Source: Aureimonas altamirensis (GTDB taxonomy: Bacteria; Pseudomonadota; Alphaproteobacteria; Rhizobiales; Rhizobiaceae). From it: 64,000 nucleotides of DNA. Made by a program: the position numbers and the translations under genes. Position 1 is the first letter of the stretch, and each line of letters begins with the position of its first letter. The stretch covers positions 124,001-188,000 of the forward strand of contig NZ_BBWQ01000022.1 of NCBI RefSeq assembly GCF_001463885.1. The letters run 5' to 3'. Positions 45,687 through 55,919 of this stretch are shown here, piece by piece. Below the pieces are notes generated by a model that saw only the letters and a program-made list of their open reading frames with translations, was not told the DNA's origin and ran no database searches.

Positions 45687-47219
45687 TCAGAGCGGGATGT
45701 TGTCGTGCTTGCGCCAGGGCTGTTCCTGCTTCTTGGTGCGCAGCATGGCGAAGGCGCGCGCCACCCTCCTGCGCGAGGAGTGCGGCATGATGACCTCGTC
45801 CACGAAGCCCCGTTCGGCTGCGACGAAGGGATTGGCGAAGCGCTCCTCGTATTCCTGCGTATGCCGGGCGATGGCTTCCGGATCCTTGAGTTCCGAGCGA
45901 TACAGGATTTCGGCCGCGCCCTTGGCGCCCATCACCGCGATTTCGGCCGTGGGCCAGGCGTAGTTGATATCCGCTCCGATATGCTTGGACGCCATGACGT
46001 CGTAGGCCCCGCCATAGGCCTTGCGCGTAATCAGCGTCACCATGGGCACGGTCGCCTCGGCATAGGCGAAAAGCAGCTTGGCGCCATGCTTGATGACGCC
46101 GCCATGTTCCTGCGCGGTACCCGGCAGGAAGCCGGGCACATCCACCAGTGTCAGGATGGGAATGGAGAACGCGTCGCAGAACCGCACGAAGCGGGCTGCC
46201 TTGCGCGATGCGTCGATATCCAGGCATCCGGCCAGCACCATGGGCTGGTTGGCGACGACGCCGACACTCTGTCCCTCGAGCCGGATGAAGCCAATCAGGA
46301 TGTTGCGGGCAAATTCGGCCTGCAACTCGAAGAAGTCGCCCTCGTCGGCCAGCGCCAGCACCAGCTCCCGCATGTCGTAGGGCTTGGCCGCGTTGTCGGG
46401 AACCAGCGTGTCGAGCCGCATCTCCAGCCTGGCCGGATCGTCGTTCGATGGGCGCTCGGGCGGCGCCTGCCGGTTGTTCAGCGGCAGGAAGTCGAAGAAG
46501 CGGCGTGTTGCCTCCAGTGCCTCGACGTCGTTTTCGAATGCCGCGTCGGCGACCGAGGATTTGCGGGTATGCGTGGAAGCGCCGCCCAGCTCTTCGGCGG
46601 TGACGGTCTCGTTGGTCACGGTCTTCACCACGTCCGGCCCGGTGACGAACATGTAGGACGAATCCCGCACCATGAAGATGAAGTCGGTCATCGCCGGGGA
46701 GTAGACCGCGCCACCGGCGCACGGCCCCATCACCAGCGAAAGCTGCGGCACGACGCCCGAGGCCTCGGCATTGCGGCGGAACACCTCCGCATAGCCTGCG
46801 AGGGAAGCGACACCCTCCTGGATGCGCGCCCCGCCGGAATCGTTGAGGCCGATGACGGGCGCGCCATTGCGCATCGCCATGTCCATGATCTTGCAGATCT
46901 TCTGCGCGTGGGTTTCCGACAGGGAGCCGCCGAGCACGGTGAAATCCTGTGCGAACACATAGGTAAGACGGCCGTTGATCGTGCCCCAGCCCGTAACGAC
47001 GCCGTCGCCCGGCACCTTCTGCGCCGCCATGCCGAAATCGGTGGCGCGGTGGGTGACATACATGTCGAACTCCTCGAAGGAGTTCTCGTCGAGCAGGATC
47101 TCCAGCCGCTCGCGCGCCGTCAGCTTGCCCTTGGCGTGCTGCGCGGCGACGCGCCTTTCGCCGCCGCCCGCGCGTGCCTGGGCACGCCGCGCATCGAGCT
47201 GTTCCAGTATGGCGCGCAT
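45687..47219 (-). CDS. pccB: acyl-CoA carboxylase carboxyltransferase subunit (propionyl-CoA carboxylase beta-like)
   Basis: 510 residues from the ATG at 47219 (GGGAGGG upstream), a standard PccB length. Features: [67 protein letters not shown], and the C-terminal [19 protein letters not shown] and [16 protein letters not shown]. The VPGFLPG and AYGGAYDVM sequences are diagnostic of PccB-type rather than MccB. Propionyl-CoA to methylmalonyl-CoA is the likely reaction. The biotin-carrying alpha subunit is not in the window. Confidence 0.93.
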   Translation of the reverse strand: MRAILEQLDARRAQARAGGGERRVAAQHAKGKLTARERLEILLDENSFEEFDMYVTHRATDFGMAAQKVPGDGVVTGWGTINGRLTYVFAQDFTVLGGSLSETHAQKICKIMDMAMRNGAPVIGLNDSGGARIQEGVASLAGYAEVFRRNAEASGVVPQLSLVMGPCAGGAVYSPAMTDFIFMVRDSSYMFVTGPDVVKTVTNETVTAEELGGASTHTRKSSVADAAFENDVEALEATRRFFDFLPLNNRQAPPERPSNDDPARLEMRLDTLVPDNAAKPYDMRELVLALADEGDFFELQAEFARNILIGFIRLEGQSVGVVANQPMVLAGCLDIDASRKAARFVRFCDAFSIPILTLVDVPGFLPGTAQEHGGVIKHGAKLLFAYAEATVPMVTLITRKAYGGAYDVMASKHIGADINYAWPTAEIAVMGAKGAAEILYRSELKDPEAIARHTQEYEERFANPFVAAERGFVDEVIMPHSSRRRVARAFAMLRTKKQEQPWRKHDNIPL

Positions 47220-47345
47220 GTTCCCTCCCCGCTGCCGGCCTCCATCCGGTTTAGAACAACGCGCGGCGAATTCAAACCTTGTCTCGGCACGCCGGCAGAC
47301 GCATAAACTGCCGGTGCAGCGGGCATGAGGGGGTAGGCACGGCGC

Positions 47346-49022
47346 ATGGCAAGAACGGGTGGTCGCTTGTTGGTGGATTGTCTTGCGGCGCAAGGCGTCC
47401 GGCGTGTTTTCGGCGTTCCGGGCGAAAGTTATCTTGCCGTGCTCGACGCGCTCTACGATTGCCAGCCGCAGATTTCCTTCGTCAACGCCCGCAACGAGGG
47501 CGGCGCCAGCTTCATGGCCGAGGCGCATGGCAAGTTGACGGGGCAGCCGGGCATCGCCTTCGTCACCCGCGGTCCCGGGGCAACCAACGCCGCCATCGGC
47601 ATCCATGCCGCACGCCAGGCCTCGACGCCGATGATCCTGTTCGTCGGCCAGATCCCGCTGGATGTGCGCGGTCGCGAGGCATTCCAGGAGGTCGATTACC
47701 GCGCGGTCTTCGGCTCGCTGGCCAAATGGGCTGTCGAGATCGAGCAGGTCGACCGCATACCCGAAATCGTGGCGCGCGCCTTCGCCACCGCGCTTTCGGG
47801 ACGGCCCGGCCCGGTGGTCGTGGCGCTGCCCGAAGATGTCCTGGCCGCGACGAGCGAGGCGGAACCGGCACGCAAGGTGCTGGTGCCGGAGCCCGCCCCA
47901 TCCCCCGTCGGCGCGCAGGCGATCGCCGACCGGCTGGCAGGCGCAAGCCGGCCGCTGATCCTGGCCGGGGGTGGCGGCTGGACGGCGGATGGGCGCATGG
48001 CGCTGGACCGGTTGGCGCGTGCAGCCGACATCCCCGTGGCCGCCGCCTTCCGCTTCAACGACCTCGTCGACAATGGCGCGTCCCATTACGTCGGAGAGGC
48101 CGGCATCGCCATGGCGCCGCATGTGGCGCGCATGATCCGCGAGGCAGACGTGATCCTGGCCGCCGGGATACGCTTCGGCGAGATGACCACCGGCGATTAC
48201 ACCCTCTTCGATGCGCCGAACCCGCGCCAGTACCTGATCCACGCCCATGCCTCGGATGCCGAGATCGGCAAGATCTACCAAGCCGACATGCCGGTGCAGT
48301 CCGGGCCCAACACGCTGTTCGCCGCGCTTGCCGACGCCCGCTGCGGCGGTGCGCGGCAGACGGCCTGGACGCAGGAAGGCCGCGCCGCCTACGAGGCCGC
48401 GCTCGCCTGCCCCGAGCAGCCCGGCGGCGTCGACATGGGCCGCGTGATGGAACATCTGCGTGCCGTGCTGCCGCCGGACGTGATCCTGACCAACGGAGCG
48501 GGCAATTTCGCCACCTGGCCCGGCCGTTACTTTCCGCTGCACGCCGGGGCCCGCCTGCTGGCCCCGCAAAGCGGCGCCATGGGCTATGGCCTGCCGGCGG
48601 CCATCGCCGCCAAGCTGGAAGCACCGGCGCGCACCGTGGTCTGCTTTGCCGGCGACGGCGACATCCAGATGAACTGCCAGGAACTCGCTACCGCGCGCCA
48701 GGCCGGCGCCGCGCCCATCGTTCTGGTTCTCAACAATGGCAGCTACGGCACCATCCGGATGCACCAGGAGCGGACCTTTCCCGGCCGCGTCTCCGCGACG
48801 GACCTTGCCAACCCCGACTTCGTCCAGCTTGCCGAGGCATTCGGTTTCCACGGCGAGCGCGTCAGCCACACAAGCGACTTCGCCTCCGCCTTCGAACGCG
48901 CCGCGTCGGCGCCGGGCGGCGCCCTTATCGAACTTGTCATCGATGTCGAGGCGCTGACACCACGCCAGACACTGAGCCAGATGCGTCAGGCTGCGCTTGC
49001 GCGCGCCGACGCCGCCGGCTGA
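47346..49022 (+). CDS. thiamine diphosphate-binding enzyme, acetolactate synthase-like
   Basis: 558 residues. Three-domain POX/AHAS fold: N-terminal [15 protein letters not shown] with the catalytic Glu, [16 protein letters not shown], a central FAD-type domain with LILAGGGG, and the ThDP/Mg motif [12 protein letters not shown]...LNN near residues 435-460. No small regulatory subunit (IlvH) is adjacent, and the sequence is shorter than typical biosynthetic IlvB. So a catabolic enzyme, such as an acetolactate synthase paralogue, oxalyl-CoA or benzoylformate decarboxylase-type protein, is as likely. Followed 17 bases later by a membrane hydrolase gene. Confidence 0.85.
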   Translation: MARTGGRLLVDCLAAQGVRRVFGVPGESYLAVLDALYDCQPQISFVNARNEGGASFMAEAHGKLTGQPGIAFVTRGPGATNAAIGIHAARQASTPMILFVGQIPLDVRGREAFQEVDYRAVFGSLAKWAVEIEQVDRIPEIVARAFATALSGRPGPVVVALPEDVLAATSEAEPARKVLVPEPAPSPVGAQAIADRLAGASRPLILAGGGGWTADGRMALDRLARAADIPVAAAFRFNDLVDNGASHYVGEAGIAMAPHVARMIREADVILAAGIRFGEMTTGDYTLFDAPNPRQYLIHAHASDAEIGKIYQADMPVQSGPNTLFAALADARCGGARQTAWTQEGRAAYEAALACPEQPGGVDMGRVMEHLRAVLPPDVILTNGAGNFATWPGRYFPLHAGARLLAPQSGAMGYGLPAAIAAKLEAPARTVVCFAGDGDIQMNCQELATARQAGAAPIVLVLNNGSYGTIRMHQERTFPGRVSATDLANPDFVQLAEAFGFHGERVSHTSDFASAFERAASAPGGALIELVIDVEALTPRQTLSQMRQAALARADAAG

Positions 49023-49039
49023 CCGAAACGGAGGCCTGC

Positions 49040-50704
49040 ATGGCGGTTCACAGCGAGCAATCCCGGTGGCGCTGGCGAACGCTGGGCCTTTCCATGCCTG
49101 GAATCGTGCTCGGCCTCCTGTTCTTCGCCGCATCCCTGACACCGAGCCTCCTGCCGCGCGGACCGCTCGTGCAGGGGGCCCTGTCGGGCGCCTCCTTCGC
49201 TGCCGGTTATGCCGTGGGTGTCTTCATCCACTGGCTCTGGGCCTACCTGCAACTGCCGGAGCCGGAGCACAGGCGCGCCCGGGCGCTTCGCATCGCCGGA
49301 GGCGTGCTGGCCCTGCCGGCCGTCGCGCTGACGCTTTGGAAAGCCGCCGAATGGCAGAATTCGGTTCGCCAGGTGATGGGGCTGGAGCCGCTCGACACCG
49401 CGCATCCGCTGCAGGTCGGGGCGGTGGGGTTGCTCGTCTTCCTTGCGCTGCTTGCGCTGGCGCGCCTGTTCGGCGTCGTCATGCGGCTGCTGCGGGGCCG
49501 GCTGAAGCGGCTGTTGCCACCGAGGGTCGCCCAGGTGCTGGCCACAGGCCTGACGGTCTTCGCCTTCTGGTACGTTTTCAACGGGGTCATCTTCCATCAG
49601 GCGCTGCGTCTTGCCGACAGCTCGTTCCGCGAGCTGGATTCCCATATCGATGCCGAAAGCGCCCCACCGGACGACCCTTTCCGCACCGGCAGCGCCCAGT
49701 CGCTCGTGTCGTGGGAAAGCCTCGGCGCGCGCGGCCGCGAATATATCGCAAGCGGGCCACGGGCGGCCGAGATCGGCGATTTCTTCGGCGCGCCGGCGCA
49801 AGACCCCATCCGCGTCTATGTGGGCTTGAACTCACGCGAGACCGTCGAGGAGCGCGCAACCCTTGCCCTGCAGGAGATGCTGCGCGTCGGCGCCTTCGAG
49901 CGGTCGGCGCTCGTGGTGATCGTGCCCACCGGCACCGGCTGGATCGACCCGGCCGGCGCCGACACGCTGGAATATCTGCATCGGGGCGACATCGCCTCCG
50001 TCGCCCTGCAATATTCCTATCTCACGAGCTGGCTGTCGCTGATGGTGGAGCCCGGCTACGGCGCCGAGGCAGGCCGGGCCCTGTTCCAGAAGGTCTATGC
50101 GCATTGGACGGGCCTGCCGCCCGGAGAACGGCCGCGCCTCTACCTTTATGGCCTCAGCCTCGGGGCGATGAACTCCGAACTGTCGACCGACCTCTATGAA
50201 GTGGTCGCCGATCCCTTCGACGGCGCTCTCTGGTCCGGCCCGCCCTTCACCAGCCGTACCTGGCGGATGGCGACGGATGCACGCGTGCCGGGCACGCCCG
50301 AATGGCTGCCGCGCTTCCGCGACGGATCGATCATCCGCTTCACCGCGCAGCGAAACAATCTCGATGCCGCCAGCGCGCCGTGGGGCCCCATCCGCATCGT
50401 CTACCTGCAATATGCGAGCGATCCCGTCACCTTCTTCGAGCCGTCCAGCTTCTACCGCGAGCCCGACTGGATGAAGGCGCCGCGCGGACCGGATGTCAGC
50501 CCGGCGCTGCGCTGGTTTCCCATCGTCACCGGCCTGCAACTGGCAGCCGACATGATGCTGGCGACGACGGCCCCCATCGGATACGGCCATCTCTACGCGC
50601 CGGAACATTACATCGATGCCTGGATCGAAGTGACGCAGCCTCCCCCCATCGACGCCGACACGATCGCGCGGCTCAAGGCGTTTCAAGCGGCCCGGTTTCG
50701 CTGA
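49040..50704 (+). CDS. membrane alpha/beta-hydrolase family protein (N-terminal transmembrane domain plus Abhydrolase_9)
   Basis: 554 residues from the ATG at 49040 (GGAGG upstream). The N-terminal half has about five hydrophobic segments (near 17-34, 44-66, 86-104, 125-145, 165-183), and a large soluble part follows with [36 protein letters not shown], the nucleophile elbow [11 protein letters not shown] (Ser373) and a C-terminal [15 protein letters not shown] with the likely catalytic His. This combination is a conserved bacterial family of unknown substrate. The soluble domain probably faces one side of the inner membrane; no neighbours help. Confidence 0.85.
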   Translation: MAVHSEQSRWRWRTLGLSMPGIVLGLLFFAASLTPSLLPRGPLVQGALSGASFAAGYAVGVFIHWLWAYLQLPEPEHRRARALRIAGGVLALPAVALTLWKAAEWQNSVRQVMGLEPLDTAHPLQVGAVGLLVFLALLALARLFGVVMRLLRGRLKRLLPPRVAQVLATGLTVFAFWYVFNGVIFHQALRLADSSFRELDSHIDAESAPPDDPFRTGSAQSLVSWESLGARGREYIASGPRAAEIGDFFGAPAQDPIRVYVGLNSRETVEERATLALQEMLRVGAFERSALVVIVPTGTGWIDPAGADTLEYLHRGDIASVALQYSYLTSWLSLMVEPGYGAEAGRALFQKVYAHWTGLPPGERPRLYLYGLSLGAMNSELSTDLYEVVADPFDGALWSGPPFTSRTWRMATDARVPGTPEWLPRFRDGSIIRFTAQRNNLDAASAPWGPIRIVYLQYASDPVTFFEPSSFYREPDWMKAPRGPDVSPALRWFPIVTGLQLAADMMLATTAPIGYGHLYAPEHYIDAWIEVTQPPPIDADTIARLKAFQAARFR

Positions 50705-50722
50705 ACCGGTCCCCATGTCGAT

Positions 50723-50739
50723 TCTGGAATAGTTCTATA
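50723..50739. promoter_or_regulatory. candidate Irr box (iron control element)
   Basis: TCTGGAA-TAG-TTCTATA, matching the TTTAGAA-N3-TTCTAAA ICE consensus reported for Irr in Hyphomicrobiales at 11 of 14 defined positions. Lies 11 bases before a TTGACA -35 candidate of the imelysin operon. Confidence 0.55.
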
Positions 50740-50750
50740 TTTATGATGAA

Positions 50751-50779
50751 TTGACACAAGTTTGTGATTGCGCCATTAG
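50751..50779 (+). promoter_or_regulatory. candidate promoter of the imelysin operon
   Basis: TTGACA at 50751-50756 and CATTAG at 50774-50779 with a 17-base spacer; -35 perfect, -10 weak. A short inverted repeat CACAA-GT-TTGTG overlaps the -35. Confidence 0.45.
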
Positions 50780-50827
50780 CAAAGCTCCGGCGCCCGCGAT
50801 CCCGGGCGTTTTCGTGAGGAGGCGGCA

Positions 50828-52099
50828 TTGGCACGCAAACATTCCTTGTCCGCTGTTTCGGCGCTCTGCATCATGGCATTCGCGACCCAATCCGGCGCCG
50901 CGGCGCCCGAGCCGCAGGCCGTCGTGCGGCATTACGCCGACATGGCCCTTGCCAAGTACGAGGACTCGCTCGCCACCGCCAAGGCGCTCGACGCCGCGGT
51001 CGACGCGCTGATCGCCAAACCCTCTCAGGAAACGCTGGATGCGGCGCGCAGCGCCTGGAAGGCTTCCCGCATCCCGTATCAGCAATCCGAGGTGTACCGC
51101 TTCGGCAATCCCGTGGTGGATGCATGGGAAGGCCGGGTGAATGCGTGGCCCCTAGATGAAGGGCTGATCGACTATGTCGACCCTGCCTACGGTACCGAAA
51201 GCGACAGCAACCCCTATTACGTCGCCGACGTCATCGCCAACCCGTCCGCGACGATCAACGGCGAGACGCTGGACATGAGCAGCCTGACGCCGGAAACCAT
51301 CTCCGGCCTGCAGGAAGCAGGCGAAGTGGAGGCCAATGTCGCCACCGGCTATCACGCGATCGAGTTTCTGCTGTGGGGGCAGGATCTGAACGGAACCGGC
51401 CCCGGCGCCGGCAACCGCCCCTACACCGATTACGACACGGCCAATTGCACCCATGGCAATTGCGACCGGCGCGCTGCCTATCTGAAGGCCGCGACGGAGC
51501 TGCTGGTGGCCGACCTGGAAGAGATGGTGGCCGACTGGCAGCCGGGCGGCGCGGCGGAAAGCGTCGTCGTGGCAGACCCGAAGGTCGGGCTGCGCGCGGC
51601 CCTGACCGGCATGGGCTCTCTATCCTATGGCGAACTGGCCGGCGAGCGGATGAAGCTCGGCCTGATCCTGCACGATCCGGAAGAAGAGCATGACTGCTTC
51701 TCCGACAATACCCACGCCTCGCATCTCAACGACGCCATCGGCATCGCGTCGGCCTATACCGGCCGCTATACCCGCGTGGACGGAACGGAGATGACCGGTC
51801 CGTCGATCTCCGACCTCGTCGCGGCGAAGGACCCGGTCTTGGACACGGAGATGCGCGGCAAGCTCGACGTCACGCTGGCGGCCATGAACGCCATGGCAGC
51901 GCGGGCCGAGGGCGGTGAAGCCTATGACCAGATGATCGGCGAGGGCAACGAAACCGGCAACGCGGCCGTGCAGGCGGCCATCGACGGGCTGATCGACCAG
52001 ACCCGCAGCATCGAGCGTGTCGTGGCCGCCGTCGATCTTGGCCAGGTCGAGATCGAAGGATCGGACAGCCTCGACAATCCGGACGCGGTCTTCGAATAG
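50828..52099 (+). CDS. imelysin family protein with GxHxxE motif (iron-associated)
   Basis: 423 residues from the TTG at 50828, which has AGGAGG five to six bases upstream. Signal peptide ending near SGAAAPE. Imelysin-like helical fold: VVRHYADMALAKYEDSL, ARSAWKASRIPYQQSEVYRFG, then the GYHAIEFLLWGQD block, which contains the conserved GxHxxE motif, and EEEHDCFSDNTHASHLND near the C-terminus. Imelysins are surface or periplasmic proteins tied to iron uptake, and the GxHxxE is thought to hold metal. First gene of a four-gene operon. Confidence 0.9.
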   Translation: MARKHSLSAVSALCIMAFATQSGAAAPEPQAVVRHYADMALAKYEDSLATAKALDAAVDALIAKPSQETLDAARSAWKASRIPYQQSEVYRFGNPVVDAWEGRVNAWPLDEGLIDYVDPAYGTESDSNPYYVADVIANPSATINGETLDMSSLTPETISGLQEAGEVEANVATGYHAIEFLLWGQDLNGTGPGAGNRPYTDYDTANCTHGNCDRRAAYLKAATELLVADLEEMVADWQPGGAAESVVVADPKVGLRAALTGMGSLSYGELAGERMKLGLILHDPEEEHDCFSDNTHASHLNDAIGIASAYTGRYTRVDGTEMTGPSISDLVAAKDPVLDTEMRGKLDVTLAAMNAMAARAEGGEAYDQMIGEGNETGNAAVQAAIDGLIDQTRSIERVVAAVDLGQVEIEGSDSLDNPDAVFE

Positions 52100-52132
52100 G
52101 CCACAGGCCCCGAACGGTCGCCAGCCATCGCC

Positions 52133-53662
52133 ATGCGCCGTATCGTCGCCCTTGTCGCCTGCCCTTTCGCCGCCTGGCTGGTGCTGGCCGCAGCCGCGCC
52201 TGCACGGCCGGGCGCACCCCTGTTTCCCGAGCGGAGCGACGTCTCCGCAAAGGACAAGGCGCGCATCCAGGCGGTAACCCGCCCGACGACGGATTTCACC
52301 AAGCCGGAGCGGTTCGAGGCGATGTCGGGTGGGGCCGGCACGACGACGGCGCCGGTCAATGCCGACTCCTTCTCGCATTTCTCCACCAACATCACCTTCG
52401 AGGAAGAGGAGCAGTTCAAGCTCGGCAACGCGCTGTTCCGCAAATTCTGGGTGTCGGCCCCCTCCTCCACGCAGGCATCGGACGGGCTCGGGCCCTTCTT
52501 CAACGCGCGCTCCTGCCAGAGCTGCCATCTCAAGGATGGGCGCGGCAAGCCGCCCGAGGGCGGCGAAACGCTGTCGATGTTCCTGCGCCTCGCCGGACCG
52601 CCGCGCACCCCGCAGGAACGGCAGGATGTCGCCGAGTACCGGCGCCTCAACATTCAGGATCCCATCTACGGCGAGCAGTTACAGGAGTTCGCCGTGCCCG
52701 GCCTGCCGGCGGAAGGCAACATGCAGGTCTCCTATGAAGAGGAGCCGTTCCGCTTTCCCGACGGCGAAACCGCCTCGCTGCGCCGGCCCGCCTATTCCAT
52801 CGCCGGCCTGGCCTACGGGCCGCTCGACGAAGGCACGACACTGTCGCCGCGCATCGCCAATCCGATGATCGGCATGGGGCTGATCGAGGCCATAGCGGCG
52901 GGCGACATCCTGGCCCACGCCGATCCCGACGATGCCGATGGCGACGGCATCTCGGGCCGGCCCGCCATCGTCCGCGACCACCGCAGCGAAGAGATCGTGC
53001 TGGGGCGCTTCGGATGGAAGGCGCAGAACGGCTCTATCCGCGACCAGACGGCCAGCGCCTTTGCCGGCGATATCGGCATATCGACGCCGGATGTGCCACG
53101 CAGCCACGGCGACTGTACCGAGCGCCAGCCGGCCTGCATCGCGATGCCGGATGGCGTCCAGCCGCGCCTGGGGGATACGGAAGCGCCCGATCCCGTCATG
53201 GATCTGGTGACCTTCTATTCCAAGAACCTTGCCGTGCCGCGCCGCCGCGATGTCGACGACCCGGCCGTCCTGCGGGGCAAGCAGATGTTCTATGACGCCG
53301 GATGTCCGGCCTGCCATGTCCCGAAATTCGTCACCAGTCGGCAGGCCGACAACAAGGCGCAGGCATTCCAGCTCATCTGGCCCTACTCCGACTTCCTGCT
53401 GCACGACATGGGCGATGGCCTTGCGGACGGGCAACAGGTGGGCATGGCGAGTGGCCAGGAATGGCGCACGCCGCCCTTATGGGGCATCGGCCTCACCGAA
53501 ACGGTCAGCGGCCATAGCTTCTTCCTGCATGACGGGCGGGCCCGCAACCTGACCGAGGCGATCCTGTGGCACGGGGGCGAGGCCGCCACCGCCAGAGACG
53601 CCTTCGCCGCCATGCCATCCGACGATCGTGCCGCCCTTCTGCGCTTTCTGGAGTCTCTCTGA
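52133..53662 (+). CDS. di-haem thiol oxidoreductase-like cytochrome c (DUF1111)
   Basis: 509 residues with an N-terminal signal (ALVACPFAAWLVLAAAA). Two haem c sites: CQSCH near residue 128 (FFNARSCQSCHLKDGRGKPP) and CPACH near 388 (FYDAGCPACHVPKFV). In between is LRRPAYSIAGLAYGPLDEG, and after it HSFFLHDGRARNLTEAILWHGGEA, typical of DUF1111 and related to the MauG/di-haem peroxidase superfamily. Its placement between two imelysin genes is a conserved arrangement; an iron-related redox role (Fe or a siderophore) is suspected but not shown. Its stop TGA overlaps the next ATG. Confidence 0.9.
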   Translation: MRRIVALVACPFAAWLVLAAAAPARPGAPLFPERSDVSAKDKARIQAVTRPTTDFTKPERFEAMSGGAGTTTAPVNADSFSHFSTNITFEEEEQFKLGNALFRKFWVSAPSSTQASDGLGPFFNARSCQSCHLKDGRGKPPEGGETLSMFLRLAGPPRTPQERQDVAEYRRLNIQDPIYGEQLQEFAVPGLPAEGNMQVSYEEEPFRFPDGETASLRRPAYSIAGLAYGPLDEGTTLSPRIANPMIGMGLIEAIAAGDILAHADPDDADGDGISGRPAIVRDHRSEEIVLGRFGWKAQNGSIRDQTASAFAGDIGISTPDVPRSHGDCTERQPACIAMPDGVQPRLGDTEAPDPVMDLVTFYSKNLAVPRRRDVDDPAVLRGKQMFYDAGCPACHVPKFVTSRQADNKAQAFQLIWPYSDFLLHDMGDGLADGQQVGMASGQEWRTPPLWGIGLTETVSGHSFFLHDGRARNLTEAILWHGGEAATARDAFAAMPSDDRAALLRFLESL

Positions 53663-54765
53663 TGCGCCTTCTTCACGCCTTTGCGCTGCTGGCCCTGCTG
53701 TCGACGACCGCCAATGCCCAGGAGGGGGCGAGCGCCCCGCCGCCGCCGCTTGTTCCGGCCGAGGTCGTCGCCATCATGGAAAAGGCGGTCGACGGGGCGA
53801 TACGGCCGGGTTACGCGGCCTTTTCCGACAGCACGCGGCGGCTCGGCGACGACCTGCGCGCGCTGTGCGACGCGCCATCCGCCGCAACGCTCGATTCTGC
53901 GCGCGGCGCCTTCAAGGCGACGGCCGCGCAATGGGCCCGCATCGAGATCGTCCGGGCGGGGCCCGTCCTGCAGGACAACCGGTTCGAGCGGATACTCTAT
54001 TATCCCGACCGCAAGGGCCTGGGCCTGCGGCAGGTGCAGGCACTTCTTGCCGAACAGGATGCGTCCGTGCTGGAGGCCGGCGCCCTCGAAGGCAGGAGCG
54101 TTGCCGTACAGGGGCTGGGCGCGCTGGAGTTCGTCCTGTTCGGCACCGGCTCGGAAGGCCTCGCATCGCAGGCCGAACCTTATCGCTGCCGCTACGGCGT
54201 CGCTGTTGCCGACAATGTCGACGAGATCGCCCGGCAGTTGGACGAGGCCTGGGCCGCACCGGATGGCATCGCGGCGGTCTGGACGCGGCCGGGCGCGCAG
54301 AACCCCCAGTTCCGCAGCGTCGAGGAAGCGGCAACCGGACTGCTCGGCTTGCTCGTGCATGGCGCCGAAGCCATGCGCGACCAGCGCGTCGAAGGCTTCT
54401 ACAAGGGTGCCGACAAGGCGACGTTCCCACGGCAGGCCCTGTTCTGGCGCAGCGGCAGCACCTTCACAATGATCTCCGGCAACATCGACGGGCTGCGCAC
54501 CCTGTTCGATGCATCGGGCATGGGTGCGCTTCTGGGCAAGGACCAACTGGGCACGGTCGACAGCATCCACTTTCTGATGGCCAACATGGAGCGTGTCTCC
54601 AATGCCGCCAACCCGGACATCGAGGCGCTGATGGCCGATGCAAAGGGACGCGGGCAGATGGAATATCTGCTGGTGGCCGGCAAGGATCTCATCCTGCGGT
54701 TCAACGACGAACTGGGGGGTGCCATCGGCCTGTCCGCCGGCTTCTCCTTCCAGGATGGAGACTGA
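53662..54765 (+). CDS. second imelysin family protein, lacking the His of GxHxxE
   Basis: 367 residues, sharing one base with the DUF1111 gene stop. Signal peptide MRLLHAFALLALLSTTANAQ. Imelysin features: ARGAFKATAAQWARIEIVRAGPVLQ, and GLGALEFVLFGTGSE aligned with the GYHAIEFLLWG of the first imelysin, but with Gly in place of His. The GMGALLGKDQLGTVDSIHFLM segment is typical for this subgroup. Probably a partner with a different metal or structural role from the first imelysin. Confidence 0.88.
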   Translation: MRLLHAFALLALLSTTANAQEGASAPPPPLVPAEVVAIMEKAVDGAIRPGYAAFSDSTRRLGDDLRALCDAPSAATLDSARGAFKATAAQWARIEIVRAGPVLQDNRFERILYYPDRKGLGLRQVQALLAEQDASVLEAGALEGRSVAVQGLGALEFVLFGTGSEGLASQAEPYRCRYGVAVADNVDEIARQLDEAWAAPDGIAAVWTRPGAQNPQFRSVEEAATGLLGLLVHGAEAMRDQRVEGFYKGADKATFPRQALFWRSGSTFTMISGNIDGLRTLFDASGMGALLGKDQLGTVDSIHFLMANMERVSNAANPDIEALMADAKGRGQMEYLLVAGKDLILRFNDELGGAIGLSAGFSFQDGD

Positions 54766-54770
54766 CGCCG

Positions 54771-55853
54771 GTGGCCGGCGGCCCGCTCCTCGACAGGCGC
54801 GCCTTCATGGGCGCTGCGGGTGCCGGCTTCCTGATGGCCCTCAGGCCACGCGCCGCGCTGGCGCTGGCGCGCACCGATGCCGTCTTCGCCTCGGCGTTCC
54901 GCGCGCCGGACGGCAGCTTCGGGGTTGCAACCATCACGGAGCGGGGCGAGATCGTGGACAGGGCCCGGCTGCCGGATCGCGCCCACGGCATGGCCGCATG
55001 CCGGGCGACCGGCCGGATGGTGGCGTTTGCGCGACGGCCGGGCACCTTCGCGGTGATCTTCGACAAGGATGCCGCGTGTGAGCCGGTCGTAATCGCCACG
55101 CCCGAGGACCGGCACTTCTTCGGGCATGGCGAGTTCTCGGCCGATGGGCGCATCCTCTTTGCAAGCGAAAACGATTTCGAGGCGGGGCGCGGGGTTATCG
55201 GCCTGTATGACGCGACATCTTCGTTCCGCCGCATCGCGGAGTTCGACGCGCACGGCATCGGCACCCACGATATCGGCGTCAGCCCGGACGGCCGCTTCCT
55301 GGCGATCGCCAATGGCGGCATCCAAACCCATCCGGATTTCGGGCGCACCAAACTCAACCTCGACACGATGCAGCCATCGCTGGTGCTTCTGGATGCACGC
55401 AGCGGCGCGCTGGTACAACGGCACAGGCTTCCCCCGGCGCTGGCGCAGCTATCGACGCGCCATCTTGCCTTTGGAGACGGCGGCCGCATCTGGTTCGCCT
55501 GCCAGTTCGAGGGATCGCGCAACGAGACCCCGCCGCTTGCCGGCTATTTCTCGCCGGGCGACGACCCGACATATGTGACGCTGCCAACGGATGTCACGGA
55601 GCGGATGGGCCATTACGTGGGCGCCATCGCCATCAACGCAGCGGACGGACTGGTTGGCCTTTCATCGCCGAGGGGCAGCCTGCTTATCCTGGATGCGCGG
55701 GACGGAAGGCTGCTGTCGGAACGCGCCGTCCGCGACGCGGCAGGGGTGGCCGCGTCGGCGGCAGGGATCGCGGTTTCCACCTATGACGGAACGCTGGCGG
55801 ACACGACGAGCCCCGTCGCCTGGGACCAGCATCTCCTGCGGCTTGCACGCTGA
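54771..55853 (+). CDS. DUF1513 domain protein with Tat-like signal
   Basis: 360 residues from the GTG at 54771, in frame and five bases after the imelysin stop; starting at a later ATG would remove the signal. LDRRAFMGAAGAGFLMAL is a twin-arginine-type signal. The rest is a beta-propeller-like sequence with DAVFASAFRAPDGSFGVA, RATGRMVAFARRPG, HFFGHGEFSADGRILFASENDFEAGRG, IGTHDIGVSPDGRFLAIANGG and a late HYVGAIAIN. DUF1513 proteins are exported and co-occur with imelysins and DUF1111; the function is unknown. Last gene of the operon. Confidence 0.9.
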   Translation: MAGGPLLDRRAFMGAAGAGFLMALRPRAALALARTDAVFASAFRAPDGSFGVATITERGEIVDRARLPDRAHGMAACRATGRMVAFARRPGTFAVIFDKDAACEPVVIATPEDRHFFGHGEFSADGRILFASENDFEAGRGVIGLYDATSSFRRIAEFDAHGIGTHDIGVSPDGRFLAIANGGIQTHPDFGRTKLNLDTMQPSLVLLDARSGALVQRHRLPPALAQLSTRHLAFGDGGRIWFACQFEGSRNETPPLAGYFSPGDDPTYVTLPTDVTERMGHYVGAIAINAADGLVGLSSPRGSLLILDARDGRLLSERAVRDAAGVAASAAGIAVSTYDGTLADTTSPVAWDQHLLRLAR

Positions 55854-55919
55854 CGAAAGCGCCCCTGAACGCCGGGGCCGCGTCGACGGCCTAAGGTTCC
55901 AAGACTGCCGATCGCACCC

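Noticed and set aside
45677-45690. CTGAA-ACCC-TTCAG inverted repeat between convergent SDR and carboxylase genes
   Set aside because: Only a 5-bp stem; too weak to list as a terminator, although both stop codons lie in it.
50755-50766. CACAA-GT-TTGTG inverted repeat at the imelysin promoter
   Set aside because: Five-base half-sites are easily chance; kept only as a note to the promoter because no second copy was found.
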